Positions 1-12,971 are shown, numbered from the stretch's first letter. The stretch: 64,000 bases of DNA from Rosa chinensis (GCF_002994745.2 NC_037091.1:27410289-27474288); one strand, 5' to 3'. Translations and numbers: made by a program. The notes: a model not told the origin generated them from the letters alone.

Positions 1-419
1 ACGTATATATATATTTACGTGAAATATATGTGTTTTGGTGGTTTGTAGATTTTGAAACAATATACATGAAATGATGCTTTTTATTGTTTTGGGGTGTGGC
101 TTTTGGAAAACAAATGATTGTAGAAATGTTGATTTCGATTTGTTTTGAAAAGAGTTGAGATTTGTGTATTTGAGGAACATTTTAGTTCGCGGGTGGTTTA
201 TTTAAATATGGGTTTTTACCGGGAGTAATTGATAGGGATCAATTACGGGGAATCTTCATTTTAGATTCGTGTAACATTTTGGGTCCACTGTGACTCCTTT
301 AATGTTTTGGTATTTATACCGCGGGTCCAAAGACTTACGAGTTGAGGATCGTGGGTGGGAAAATCGGGACTTCACGCCTTTGGCCGGGTTAGTGAATACG
401 ATCAGTTAGAGCTCTAGTA

Positions 420-890
420 TGTCCGCCGCGCTTGTTTATTGATTTAAATGTGTGAGTTTATCTCGTGATTTGTGTGGGTTATCCCGTGCTTTGTTTCTTG
501 ATTGAAACGCGCTTGTTTATTGATTTAAACGTGTGAGTTTATCTCGTGATTTGTGTGGGTTATCCCGTGCTTTGTTTCTTGATTGAAACGCGCTTGTTTA
601 TTGATTTAAACGTGTGAGTTTATTCTCGTGATTTGTGTGGGTTATCCCGTGCTTTGTTTCTTGATTGAAACACGCGTGTTTATTGATTTAAACGTGTGAG
701 TTTATCTCGTGATTTGAGTGAGTTTATCTCGTGCTTTGTTTATTGATTTAATCGTGATTTGAGTGAGTTTATCTCGTGCTTTGTTTATTGATTTAAACGT
801 GATTTGAGTGAGTTTATCTTGTGCTTTGTTTATTGATTTAAATGTGATTCGTGTGAGTAATTCTCGTGATTGGTGTGAGTTGTGTGTGGT
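420..890 (+). repeat. Minisatellite array inside the LTR
   Basis: Direct repeats of about 75-80 bases, built from GTTTATTGATTTAAACGTG, GAGTTTATCTCGTG and TTTGTTTCTTGATTGAAACG, occur about three times in full and then break into shorter units of about 55 bases. The second LTR copy carries an equivalent array at about 23920-24430 with different unit order and number, so the array has changed by unequal exchange or slippage since the copies separated. Confidence 0.8.
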
Positions 891-908
891 TTGAGTTACT
901 CATACGGG

Positions 909-2712
909 TGATGGGGCTGAAATAGCCTCACAATTTAACCCTGCAAAATGTAGTTGTTAGTATAGGGATAAACATGGATCATTCAGTCCGGGGATTGTAG
1001 GGTACACCTAAACAAAAAGGTCAATTTAAATTAGTAATTAATAAAACAAGTATTAACAAGTATTTATCTACAAATTTACACAAGAAACAACCATCAAAAG
1101 GGGGGATTTAACTTTTGGTTTCTAAGTTCTTACGAAATAAAACAAAAAGATAAATATATACATGTGATCGACTTCTTCACACTCAAATCAAAATTTCCAA
1201 ACCATATCAACATGCAATGAATTATTTCTATCTAAACAACATAAAATCGTGCCAACACTAAATATCAGAAATGAATTCGAAGTACAAGTCTGAAAAGATC
1301 GAGTACCACTTTAATTCTGCTTTTGAATCTCCTAAGTTAGGAAAAGTCCGTAACTTAAAATATTTCATATAAAACATCACATTAATACTGAAGAGCATCC
1401 GTCAACATTAAATATGAATCATTAAGTGCAATTAGAATTCTGAATCCAAACATGTATGCATCCATAAGAAGTTACAAATGCACAAACATGTAGCATATAA
1501 TTTCGACCATTGTACATAGCCTTTACCACTTCAATTTATGCCCCAAAACGATTAGGTGAATTAGAACACAAATTTGGCTTTATTAACCTGCATATTAACA
1601 TAGTTATTCAACCAAAATCATATGCTTAAAGATATAAAGGATGGAACAAAATCAGATTATAAAGATATCATAAACAAATCAAGAACATAAAGAAACAAAT
1701 CTGAAAATTACTAACATAACCTCATTCTCAACAAAAATCCAATTCCAATAACAGAGTTCATAATCAAAATCTGAAATTCAATACTAAAGAGTACGAAAAC
1801 AGAAATAAGGGCCATGGATTACACTTTTTGATCTTCAATTAAGGAAGCTTGGAGAACGTCAAGAGAACACAAAGCTTGGCCTTCAAGAACACGAACAGCC
1901 TTGGAGAAGTCCTAAAGCTCTTCACGACAAGAGGCCTTTTCTGAATATTTGGAGAGGGTTTTGGAGAGAAGAGAGCTAAGCTAATGAACTGAATTTTGTA
2001 TGAAGAAGTGATGATATTGGAGTAGAGAATGTCTGCTATTTATAGTGGAATTCTCATCTCTTGTGATGCAATCATGGCCAATCATCTTGAGGTGATTTCT
2101 CCTCCAAATTTGCTTGATTTTCTCATGACAAAGTCTTGATTTTTCTAATCTCTTTTCCCCTTAATGACTCATTGTATATTTCTTGAATAGTGACCAAATA
2201 CATCCCTTATTCCTCTCCTTTAAATTGCACTAATATCTTCTTCCAATTGTGCACATAATGAACTCCTACAATCAAGAAAAATCAGAATTTAATTAGTGTT
2301 ATAATCAATAGTAAATAAGATAATCAAGAATAAATATTGATTATAAACACTCCCTTTTATCTCCTTCAATTCTTCATGATTTTTGTTTTAAGTTTTCCTT
2401 GAATTCATCAGTCAAGAGTTCTTAATGTGATGGACTCTCATTAAAATAGAAAAATCAGAAATAGAAAAGTTCAAATGAAGAAAGTTTCCTAAAACAAAAT
2501 AGGAAATATTTCCTAAAATGAAAGAGGAAAGTTTCTAAAACGACTTGTCCTTAATTTACGCTCATTTCTGCTCTTTTTCGCCTGTTTTCTCCATTTCAGT
2601 CCTTGAAGTACCTAAAAACATAAACTGTGTTATAATTATTAATTTTAAGAGAATAACTTAACCAAATGAGGGAAAATACATATTAAAAATGTCACACTTT
2701 GTGCTCCTATCA
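909..2712 (-). mobile_element. Solo LTR of the TGATAGGAGC family, inverted, nested in the first LTR
   Basis: On the minus strand the element begins TGATAGGAGCACAAAG and ends in a decayed form of the family terminus. It interrupts the first LTR exactly where the second LTR copy is continuous (CATACGGG then GCTTGC). It is flanked by ACGGG (904-908) and ACGGT (2713-2717), a 5-base TSD with one mismatch. At 1804 bases it is shorter than other copies in the window. It has no internal region, coding sequence or primer-binding site. The shared family end resembles Tat/Athila-type gypsy LTRs; that placement is from memory. Confidence 0.85.
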
Positions 2713-3085
2713 ACGGTTTGCAAAAGCTTACCGAGTTTGTTGTGTGGCAATCCAGTGCACCATTCAAACGGTGTAGGGGTTAATCCTGCAGGTCAGGATA
2801 ATCGGGGCTGAAGTTGGGGTTGCATACTTGCAGCTAGACGGTAGGAAGCAAATTTTGTGACTTTACCGTTATTTGGACTTCCGTTGTAGTGAGCTCTGAG
2901 GAGCATTTACGTTTTATCTTGTTGTTGACAATTTAATTCGTATGCTTGTGTAATATATAACTCTATGGAGCGAGTGTATATTAACTTTGAGGGTTCAGGG
3001 CATCAATATGTGTGTAAGTCAAAGGGAAAAAGATTTCAGGTATTTTGTATTGATGACTGAACGTTCACGCATGTATAATTATGGG

Positions 3086-3086
<1 letters not shown>

Positions 3087-3120
<34 letters not shown>
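3087..3120. repeat. (TA)n microsatellite
   Basis: An uninterrupted run of TA dinucleotides near the 3' end of the LTR. The second copy has only a few TA units at the matching place (about 24838-24844), so the run expanded in this copy. Confidence 0.9.
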
Positions 3121-3124
<4 letters not shown>

Positions 3125-3154
3125 TTTCATGTGTGTAAAATCAGGGGCGTGACA

Positions 3155-6100
3155 GGTTTTGAGATAAGTGATACTTAAGCTAGCTTTGCTCCACCAACAT
3201 CTCTCTACTCACCTAGTCATATTTATTTTGGAGTTACCGAAAGAAGTCAAACAACTACCTTTGTTTTGCATTAACTAGCCTTTGGATTAGATTCTCCTAA
3301 TGGTTAAGAGACAATGATGTCTCTGTTGGCTTATGAATAAAATTTCGAGTTCTTTTCATGATGACTCCATTTTGATTCTGAGCACATTACTTTGTGACTA
3401 CTATGGCTAGGCCATAAGTGTTAATTCAAGGACATGGAATAACCCAAGTTCCCCTTGCCAAATGACACCTTGATTACTGTCACAAAAACTTTCTACACTC
3501 CTAGGGAAAATCGCACCTATGAATAGCCAACGGATTCCATTAGTAAACGCATGTACAGAACGGAGATGAGTTCCTTTGCAATACCTCTAATGATTGCGGA
3601 CCCGCGCATCTTAGAGAAGTTTATGTCTCTCTAGTGGACTCTATGTCACTATTCGAGCTATTAAATCCAATAAAGTTATGACAGAAGATCTCTTGGATTT
3701 AGACACATAATGGTTTTGTCACGATAGGATAGGTCATCTTAGTCATGATGATCCGTCTACTAAAGACTTCACACGGACATCCATTTTTTTTAGCGAAACG
3801 AAGCATGAATCAAAAGTTGATTCCTGGACTAAGTGTGACCGCCGCTGCTGCCTCTGGCACTGCCACCATCCACTACCAGCCTAGGGCTAAAACAATCCCT
3901 ATCCATGACGCCATGGATGGCGTCCATCATAATGATGGTGCCCCAGATGATGCTGCAATCACCAACTTTACTTCAAATTGCGTTTCAGAATCCATCATAT
4001 GAAAATACCAATTCTGTTCTTACTTAGAATCCATAGGGATTCTGTGGACTAGTTCAACCAACTTGCGGACATTTAAATATCTCATGATGTTGGTTGACAC
4101 GCAAACACGTTGATCACGTATTGTGCCATTGTCCATCTGTAAATGCTACTTATGCTACACTCCTAGCACATATCAAATGACAACGGGGTCACTCCTCGAA
4201 TCATCCTATTCATTCAATTGGATTTGACTATGCTAGAGAGTTTACATAGAAGATTTTCGATGGTTATTGCATTGGGACTGATGTTGGACATCATATTCCC
4301 ATGAACACACCCAATTGGTCTCGCGGAAACGACTACGATGGTAGTATGGATATTGTTAATGCGCACCAATCTTAGTATATCCGCTTGGGGTGATGTAATA
4401 TCGCATGCAGTTATGCTAATTTGTCTACGACCCTACGCCACTCAATCTACCTTTGAGTTACAGCTAGTGACTGGGTACACGTATGGTACTTATGCACATT
4501 TGAGTGAGCCATTTATGTGCCAATGGCGCCGCCACAACGCTCTATGATGAGTCCTTACAGACGAATGGGCAACTACGTTGGATTTGAGATTCCAACAATT
4601 GTCCGCCACTTAATGCCCTTGCAAGGCGATCTCCTTACAGCTAGATTTGCGGGTTGTCACTTTGATGAGACAATCTTCCCGTCGTTAGGGGGAGATAAAA
4701 ACACGAATGTTTAGTAGGAACGATAGGAATTTTCGTGGTCTGTCCCCACTATGTCTCATCTCGATCCCTGTTAAAGTGATGAGATCACACATCTGCTACA
4801 AATATGCTTGTAAGGAATGATGTCCTTACTAGAAGACGTAGCGCCGCCCTACACAGAGGTAGGCATGGCACCAACGCCAAAGAAAGTGGCACTCTGGCAT
4901 TACAGGCCATGGCCCCAGGTAGGATGCGTGGGAGGCCCGTGGGTTTGAAGGATACTTTGACACATTCCAATCCTTTGATCATCAAGACTCAAAATTCATC
5001 TCATGAGAATCTTCCGGATTATGGTTATCGTTGCGGGACGCCTCAACGTCAGAACCTATTCCTAATGATGTAGTTGAGCATTTCGTTGCGCATGAGTTTG
5101 TTGAGTCCAGTCCGATGATATCGAACCACGCTCCATTGATGAATGAATGCCAACGTAGAGAAACTTGGCCTAAATGGAAAGATGTGATCCATGTTAAGTT
5201 GGATTCTCTAACGAAGAGGAAGGTTTTTGAGCTAGTGATGCCAACACCTCCTAAAGTAAAACCTATTGACTAATGGGTCTTCGTTAGAAAGCGTGATGTA
5301 AAAAAGAGATGGCAATCTCGCCTTATGGCTCAAGGCTTCTCACAAAACGCCATAGAATCGACTACGATGAGACATATTCTCTCGTAATGGATGTCATTGC
5401 ACTCCACTACCCTGTCAGTTTGGTAGTTTCCGAATAACTGAACATGCAGCTTACAAATATGGTCACTACGTATCTCTATGGTGATCTAGATACGGAATAT
5501 ACATGAAGATTCATGGTGAACTTCATTTACCCAAGTCAAGTGGCTCTAGATCACTGAGCGCATTTACAATAAGGTTTAAACGCTCACTAAAGTGACTACT
5601 TGATTGGGAAGGGATATGCCCGCGTGTTTCTATAACAAGTTTCTAATTCCATTGCAGTTCATGTTGGACATGATCTTCATTGGAAGCCCTTAAAGAATTA
5701 AGGGAAACCGCTGAACACTTGAAATCCGATTTTGAGATGAACGATTTTGGGAGCGCACGATTATGTCTTAGTTTGGAACTTGAGCATCGTGTTGATAGAT
5801 GCTTAGGTATTTTGACAAGGTCAAGCCTTCAAGCACCCCCATGATCATCTTCGTTCATAGTCTTGATCCTGAAAATGATCATCTTTGTTCGAATGATGAT
5901 GACGAAGATGTGCTAGAGGCTGAAGTGCCTTACTTAAGTACAATAGGCGCATTATTGTACTTATCCCAATGCACAAGACTGGACATCTCATATGTTGTGA
6001 ACTTGTTAGCTAGGTATAGCTGTGCACCAAAGAAATGCCATTGGATTGGTGTAAAAGACATCTCTCGGTACTTGAGATGTACGATCGATATGGGCTTGTT

Positions 6101-6823
6101 CTATTCCTACAGAGAGACGATGGATTCGGACCCATCCCACACCAGGAACGCCACCAACACTGGCCTGCGTCCACTATCCCCATCCTAAAACGATAAGCGT
6201 TTTGAAGGTTTTGCTGATGTTGGATATCTCTCTGACCCACACAAAGGTCATTCCCAAACTGGTTAAGTGTTCACCATGGGTAAAAACCATGATATCTTGG
6301 AAGTCTCCAGAACAGACCCTAGTCGCTATATCTTTGAACAATGCAAAGATTATTACTCTTCACAAAGTGGTTAGTGAATATATATAGATTGGATCCATAG
6401 TTCTGCATGTTCGAACAATTGTGGTTTGAAGTCTACCACAGATGAGCCTATGAGCATATAGAATAATGCTGCTTGTTTTGATGCAAGGCTACATCAAAAG
6501 CGACCACACCAAGTATAATCAGCAACAACAAACTTTCCTCATGATTAAAGTGAACTAGGTTCTATTTGAGGACAGTGTGGCAGGCTTGCTCGCTAAGTCA
6601 TTGCCTAAATTCCACTTTCGAGAAACATGTTGGTAGCATCGTTTGCGGATGATTATCCGAACTCTCATGACCGTACTTGTATGGTCTCGAAACGTGAAAG
6701 GTGTGTTGTGCTTTTTTTCCCATTCGATCAAGGTTATTTTTGTCCCACAGAGTTTTTGTTACTCGGCAAGGTTTTTAATGAGGCAGCAAGAGAAGCACCA
6801 CGTTTGGGCGACACAAGGGGGAG
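3155..6823 (+). pseudogene. Decayed Ty1/Copia polyprotein (protease to RNase H)
   Basis: Fragments of a Copia pol gene appear in the expected order but in changing frames with many stops. Near 3455-3525 is a protease-flank piece (LPNDTLITVTKTFYTPREN). Near 4060-4330 are integrase pieces (LMMLVDTQT). At 4338-4547 and 4517-4714 is the integrase C-terminal part with MRTNLSISAWG, LQLVTGY, RRMGNYVGFE and CHFDETIFPSLGG, split by a frameshift. Reverse transcriptase starts near 5130. The RNase H region at about 5930-6190 has STIGALLYLSQCTRLDISY and ISRYLRCTIDMGL. It ends in a polypurine tract (ACAAGGGGGAG) directly before the 3' LTR. Gag and the 5' LTR are missing or displaced by the LTR to the left. 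It cannot encode a working protein. Confidence 0.8.
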
Positions 6824-7045
6824 TGTTCAAGTAAATCCAGAATATGTATCTGGCCCAAACTCTAGGTTACTTAACCTAGTGGTAATATGGTTTAATTAGA
6901 AGAATATAGAGATTCCTATTCAATGTATGATTACATTTCCTTGTATGATTCAGAATCTATGCATTGTAATTCTCTATATAAAGAGGCCCCTATTATCAAT
7001 GAGAACACACAACAATTTTCTCTCAATTCCTGTTTTTCTAAAACA
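6824..7045 (+). mobile_element. 3' LTR of the decayed Copia element
   Basis: It starts TGTTCAAGTAAATCC right after the polypurine tract. It contains a TATA-like CTATATAAAGAGG near 6973, as in a U3 promoter, and probably ends at AAAACA near 7045. Without the partner LTR the end is an estimate. Confidence 0.6.
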
Positions 7046-7249
7046 TGTACATATTTTTCCTTTTTCTATAATGCAGAGAAATTTTATTTTCTAACTTTTT
7101 CCCGATACTTAATCATGTCTAAAAAAAAAAAACAATAGTAATTTTCATCTAATTCGAAGCTTACACATTAGTTCCTTGTATCAGTCAGCTTAATTTCACC
7201 TTTTGTAAATAATATTTGTCGAGCACTAGCTAAGAACGTTCACGTCATG
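7046..7249. other. Unassigned AT-rich spacer
   Basis: AT-rich sequence with a short A run near 7120. I see no coding potential, TSD or repeat family here. Confidence 0.5.
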
Positions 7250-7574
7250 TTATTTTTTTGAAACCATATTTTTTGCGTTCATAAAACAGATATGTTCTTA
7301 CAGTTTTAGGACACCATCTCTATTATTCTCTTGCTGATTACACTCTTTACAGTAATAAGCATCAGAAATTCCAACCCCTCCACACATGACACACTGCCCT
7401 TGGAAGTTGGAACGATCCATAGTTGCACTCATCATAGATCCAAACAAGAGTGCAAGGATGTACCATAGAATCGCACAACACACACTTACTATCATACTTT
7501 TTGCACAACCTTCCAATCGATATTCCTGGTTGCTTTCGGCACATTACCAACTTCGAATGATGCTTTGCTGCCAT
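7250..7574 (-). pseudogene. PHF5A: Decayed copy of PHF5A (SF3b14b), a splicing factor subunit
   Basis: PHF5A is a small zinc-finger protein of about 110 residues in the SF3b complex of U2 snRNP, where it helps recognise the intron branch site. Here the minus strand from ATG at 7574 reads [17 protein letters not shown], then [23 protein letters not shown] and [10 protein letters not shown]. The frame breaks at about 7402-7408, where TTCCAACTTCCAA replaces TTCCAA: a 7-base tandem duplication. Beyond it the protein resumes as [18 protein letters not shown] and NNRDG. A lost base and a deletion of about 16 bases then remove the KIVNLGS region, and a third frame gives LFYERKKYGFKK. The start codon is intact, but at least three lesions and changed residues rule out a full-length product. 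No introns are seen, but plant PHF5A coding regions may lack introns anyway, so retrocopy versus DNA duplication is open. Confidence 0.85.
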
Positions 7575-7915
7575 AATTTCAACCTAACTTGGTTCAAATT
7601 TCACTAGCATTTATATAGGAAATGATGGATCGAAGACTGAGATTGAGGCATCAGTTTGAGGGTTACTTGAAGGCCACTACGGAGAAAAAGTCATTTTATG
7701 CATGTATGTTTTAGCTAGCTGAAATATAAGACTGGTTTACTTGTGCAGCAAGGATCGAGTTCTCTGTTAATTAATGACCTTATTAGACAAATAAAATGGA
7801 ACACTTCAATTAGCAAGTGTAAGCTTACTGTCATTTATGATAGGCTAGTGCCTAGCTAGTTGCATGTTGATCAGGTAGATAATTGCACAAGTCATGAAAT
7901 CATGGCTAACGGTGT
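7575..7915. other. Unassigned sequence between the PHF5A copy and the hAT element
   Basis: No convincing gene or repeat. It may include the former upstream region of the PHF5A copy. It ends in the first copy of the hAT target duplication (7916-7923). Confidence 0.4.
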
Positions 7916-8079
7916 GTTCTAGATAGGGGTGGGTTCGGTTCCGAGCCTAAACTGAAAACTGAACCGAATTTGGGATCCGGGCGGTTCGGTTCGGTTTTTG
8001 AGTTTTGAGAAATTGGCACCGAAAACTGAATCGACCCGAATAGTTCGGATCGGTTCGGCCAAATTTCGGTTTTTTTTTC

Positions 8080-8714
8080 TTTGGACAACAAATTTTTACC
8101 AAATATACTTCTTTGGTATTATAACTCGAGAAGTTTCTGTTTCTTCAAACCTATAATAATAATCTATAACAATGAGTTTACAAGTTTACTAATGTTTGCT
8201 TTGTACTTTAATAGACAATAATCTATAATTTCATACTCCATAGTCCATATAATTCAATTGATATAGTCCAATAGTCCATCAAGTTCTAGCATCAACATAT
8301 GAAATGGTCAAAAAATATAAAGTCCAAAGTTTATAAAAGTCTATCATTACATCAACACTAACCTCACAAATTAAAAATGTATAAGTTCACTAAAAGATTA
8401 AACATCACAAAAAGAATTAACCCACATTAACATATGAAGGAGGGCAATGGCATGATCTCAAGCTCGGAAAGATGAGTCTTCGACTTTGGAGGTAACATTC
8501 CTCTCCGACTACTCCCCACTGCAGCTCCACATGACATCTTAAGCATCTCTACATTAGTATAAGAGAATAATAAAAAGAACAACATTAGAAAAGAAATACA
8601 TACAATCATATATAACATAAATATTACAATTTACAAATTCATTAACCCAAAAAACTTTAACTAAGAAAATAGAAACAATTACCTCTTTCTACTTCTTCAC
8701 ACAACTCCATCTCC
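8080..8714. other. hAT 3' flank without coding signal
   Basis: AT-rich sequence between the subterminal repeats and the transposase stop. It probably contains the 3' untranslated part of the transposase gene (minus strand). I see nothing else in it. Confidence 0.5.
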
Positions 8715-10785
8715 TCAATAATAGTCATATGATGTAGATAGTAGATACATATTTTCACTCCTAAGCCAATTTTGTGTACATATGGCCTCTGCCATTCTAG
8801 GACTTAGGGAGCTACGGTATGGATCAATAATCCTCCCACTCGTGCTAAAGGAAGATTCCGAAGCTATGGTTGACATCGGAATAGCTAGAATATCCTTTGC
8901 AATGCGGGCCAATATAGGATATTTACAAACTCCATTCACCCTCCACCAATTCAACAAGTCAAAGCCTCCACAATCTCCTTCAATAAGATCTCCAAGATAT
9001 CTATCCACATCGTTGTTTACAATCTCGGCCTTCTTTGCTCTTCTCCTTTGCTCCTTCTCTTTCAATCTCATTCTAACTCCGTTAGACCCTTACTTGAACT
9101 AGATATCCCCTCACTTTATACTTGAGAACCACCAACCTCACCAACAAAACTTTTCCTTCCCTTTTCCTCATACACCTTGTAAATGTCATACAAGAGATCT
9201 TTCACACTCATAGTGTTAGCTTCCTCCTTTTCATCCATATCCCCATCATCTAGAATCTCAAAATAGTCAACAACTTTCTCAAGTTTATGACGTGGATCAA
9301 GAACAATAACAATGAATAGATAGTGACTCAACTTATCAAAGCTACCCCAATACTTTTGAAACTTGTCTTGCTTGAGTGATGCAATCTCAGACAAACATGA
9401 GTTCTTTTGTTCTTGCAAGAGACCATAAATAGAGAGTAAATCACCAAAAGTATTATGAACAGTAGGAGAATTAGAACAACATAACTTCAAAGTGATTTCA
9501 TAAAATGGTCTAAAAAAATCCACAAATTAATGCTTCCCATAATGCTAATCAACACTCATAGGTGGCCCTTCTTTTGGCTTTTCACCCTTGTCACCTTGAA
9601 GCCATGCCAAAAAATTACCCGCATCTTCATCCACCATTCTATCAAAAGCTTTTTGGAACTTCAAAGCTCGTTCCAACATCAAGAATGCGGAATTCCACCT
9701 AGTAGGGACATCTAAAATCACAAGCCCTTTGCACTCTAGTTTCACCCTTTCAACACATTCCTTAAAAAAATCAAGCATTTGTGAGGAGGATCTAACATAC
9801 CTCACCGCATTGCGAATGACACAAATGAATATGCTCATCACACTCAACCCATCATTGACAATCAAGTTAAGAATATGGGCCATACACATCATATGCAAAT
9901 TCCTCCCTTCATGCAAAAGTGCATTAGGGACACCCCCCACCTATCCTCTTACTCAACTCTTTCAATGCAACATCATTTGATGAAGCATTATCAACGGTGA
10001 TTGTGAGAATCTTCTTAATACCTCATTCCAACAAACAATCCTCCAATAACTTAGCTATAGCCTCTCCCTTATGATTTGGAATCACACAAAAATTTTAAAT
10101 TCTCTTATGCAACACCCAATTATCATCGATGAAATGTGCAATAAGGACCATATAATTAATGTTTTGAATAAAAGTCCAAATATCCGTTGTAAGAGACAAC
10201 CTATATCTACTCAATTGATCCATCAATTTTTTCTTTTCCCTCAAATAAAGCTTAAGGACATCCTTTGCTATTGTCTTATGAGAAGGAATTCTCCAATAAG
10301 GAAGAGCTCTATCTATAAAATGCCTAAACCCCTCTCCCTCCACATGAGCAAATGGTAGCTCATCTAATATAATGTACTCCACACATAACATAGATAGCTC
10401 TTCTTGAGTGTATTCTACAGTACACAACTCAGTAGTTGATTTTTTAAAAGAGAAAATCTTTTGCCTTTTAGCTTTCAACATTTCAATATTAGGAGGATAC
10501 TTTGGACACTTTTCCATATGATTTAGAAGGGAGGTTGTACCATTATTCCTAGGATCGGCATAGTAATCTTTTCCGCAATAATTATATTTACCCTTAATTC
10601 TACCATCCACCACATTCCTCTCAAAATGATTCCAAATATCTAACATTTCTTTCTGTTTCAACGCCTCAAGGATGTTTTCCACACTTCCATCATCTTCCTT
10701 GAGTTCCTTGAACTTCCAAAGTTGTAGCAGAAGTTCCTTCGTGGGGAGGTATTGGTGTTGTAGATTCACCAACACTAGTGTTGAT
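8715..10785 (-). pseudogene. hAT transposase, RICESLEEPER/Ac-like, broken
   Basis: hAT transposases bind their element ends and cut and paste them with an RNase-H-like core. Reading down the minus strand: a splice acceptor at about 10786-10788; a BED zinc finger at about 10643-10510 (W-N-H-F, YNYCGK, GTTSLLNHMEKC) whose first cysteine is tyrosine; the RLSLTTDIWT block; a continuation with MAHILNLIVNDGL, IRNAVRYVRSS and DVPTRWNSAFLMLERAL (9940-9545); then KYWGSFDKLSHYL and VLDPRHKLE (9523-9116); and the C-terminal dimerisation domain at 9071-8715 (YPILARIAKDILAIP, STIASESSFST). Stops appear after HKRI (near 10092) and in LLE-stop-GIKKI, and there are frameshifts near the run of G at about 9935-9940 and near 9530. 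It is not functional. These defects do not tell when the element last moved. Confidence 0.88.
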
Positions 10786-10866
10786 CTGCAAAACAGAACA
10801 TAAACTACAATAAGTAACAAAAAAGAGAAACTGCAAACATAAACAAAATACAAAAACTGCAATAAG

Positions 10867-12855
10867 TGATAGGAGCATTTTAATGCGACGTTTTAACTGT
10901 TATTTCCCTATATTTTTTGCGTTATTTCCTTAATAAAACTCTATTTAGGAAAGTTTCCATTCTTCGAATGGGAAAGTTCCTAATTGTAGAAGGTTTCCGT
11001 TTTGTAGTTTCTATTTTCCATTTTTAGAAAGTTTCCATTTTAGTTTAAGAAAGTTTCCATTTCTTATTTTAGAAAGCTTCTATTTTCAGGTTTTTGGAAT
11101 AAATAAGCTGAATTGAGTTCATAAATGGAACAAGAAGCTTCATGAAGATGACATGGTAAGGAGAGAATCAAGGAAGAGTTTTTTTTTATTTTTAAAAAAA
11201 ATATATTTTCCTTGGGGATTAAATTTGCCGTGTAATACTTAAGGAAAAACAAGGTGACAACGTGGGAATTAAAGATGATTGATTGAGGATTTCAAGGAGA
11301 GATTTTCTTGGGAGACTTTTATGGAAAGAAATATTGTTGGAGGAATAATTTGGTGTGATTGCCAACGTGAAAATAAGAAATAATCAAGGAGATGACGCCA
11401 AGAGAGATTCAAGGGAGATATTTATGGAAGGAAAATATGTGTGCACCAAGGAAAAGCTAAAAAGGCGTCTAGATTCATCCCTAAATTCCCTAAAGGAATG
11501 TTAGCCGAAATTCATGAAGAAAATCAGAATAATTTCAAGGAAATTCGGCAATTAAATATTAGGGAGGTATTTTAGAGAATTTCGATTGGTTGGAACACAT
11601 CACAAGCTTACTTGGCGAATTATCTTTGGTTGAAGCTATGTGGAAAATTCTGATTGCTTTGTGAACCCTAGCCGTGCTCCTATATATACCCACCTCTTTG
11701 ACGTTGAGAAGGGTTCCACACACCTTAGAAAAATTCAGAAAAATTATATTGTTACCGTGAGCTTCTCCCATCTTCTCTCCATCTTCTAAAGCAAGCCACG
11801 GAGTTCAAGCAAGGCCGAAGAGAGAAGAAGGAGCCGTGACCTATTCCTCCACCATCCACCATTGAAGACTTGCTTTCAAGCTTCAAGGATCACAACGAAA
11901 ATCATCCATCCTCATCTTCCATCCACGGTGTAATTCGACCTCTACTTTGTAACCTTTGTTTGAATTTCGTTGGTTTTGCTTTAGTTGACATTCATGATTG
12001 AACAAAGTTATTATTTCTGGAATTTTATATGATTGAATGAAATTTTCAGATTTTATTATTGTAATTCGAGAGTTGCTTATGTGAGTTTGTTTAATTAAAT
12101 TTTCTTTATAGATATCTTTTGTATTTTAATCTTATGTGGTTCGAAACACTTAGGGTTTTGATATGAATGGTGCTAGGTTTAAGAACATGAAATCAACTTT
12201 TTGTTTTGTGTAACTTGAATCGAAGTAGTAAAGGTTTTGGACAAAAACCGAATTTAATTAAAGAGGATTGCAATTAGGTGGACTTTTTCATACTAAGTTG
12301 CACACTTGAGTTGATAGCCTTTCTATGTGTTTCATGCGTTAGACACGTCATTATTGACTAGCTTTTTAGGGCTTGATTACACGTTTGATAGGATTAATCT
12401 TTGTGCTTTCACTTAGGTTAATTAGCACTGAAAAGTAAAAAATGGGAAATTATTTGCTTTCGAATATTTCACATGATCAACTCCTTTCTCATGACTTAGA
12501 TGAACAATATTAGGATTTAATCGAATTTGATCATAGTTTTGGTTTTGATCTTTGTTCTCTCATTCCACCCGTGTATATATGTTTTTACATTTTCTTTATT
12601 TTATTTATTTAATTTTTAATTTATAATTCTAAAACCCCCTTATTTGTATTTACTTGTACATATTTTTATTCTTTGTTTTATTTTTGTATATTTTTATTCT
12701 TTGTTTTATTTTTGTAAAAAATACTTTTTACTTTTATTAATTTGTTTTTGCAATTACAGGTGTACCCTCAATCCCCGGAATAGAACGATCCCTACTTATT
12801 CTATACTGACAATGACATTTCAGGGTTAAATTATGCGCTTGCTCAGAGTACATCA
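10867..12855 (+). mobile_element. Solo LTR, TGATAGGAGC family, in the hAT transposase intron
   Basis: It runs from TGATAGGAGCATTTTAATG to GAGTACATCA, 1989 bases, flanked by the exact 5-base TSD ATAAG (10862-10866 and 12856-12860). A TATA box, TATATATA near 11681, marks the U3 promoter. The 3' part has the family block CCCCGGAATAGAACGATCC. There is no internal region or second LTR, so it is a solo LTR. It lies between the N-terminal exon and the BED-finger exon of the transposase and breaks neither. Confidence 0.93.
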
Positions 12856-12971
12856 ATAAGAGACAAAAAACAGAAACTGCAGTTTTGGTGCGCAAAACTC
12901 ATATTGTTTACATATTGCAGAAAATGTTTACACATTGCATTGCAGAAACTGTTTAGGATAGAAGCACATGC

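Larger units (their letters stand above)
1..3154 (+). mobile_element. Gypsy-type LTR, left end outside window, split by an inverted LTR
   Basis: This is the right-hand part of an LTR. Position 1 lines up with about 23493 in the second copy (22802-24879), so roughly 690 bases are missing to the left. Both copies run almost base for base to the same end, GGGGCGTGACA, at 3154. The alignment is interrupted at 909-2712 by another element. The second copy starts TGTGATGCCCC, the near inverse of this end, and that fixes the pair as LTR termini. No internal coding region follows: the sequence right of 3154 belongs to a Copia relic, so this is probably a solo LTR inserted in that relic. Its TSD cannot be checked because the left flank is outside the window. 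Confidence 0.75.

Noticed and set aside
420..890. Regular direct repeats that might suggest a CRISPR-like array
   Set aside because: The units are contiguous, without unique spacers, and lie inside a plant LTR present twice in the window. They are a minisatellite.
2987..3178. Open stretch with repeated Ile-Tyr
   Set aside because: It is a translation of the (TA)n microsatellite in an LTR.
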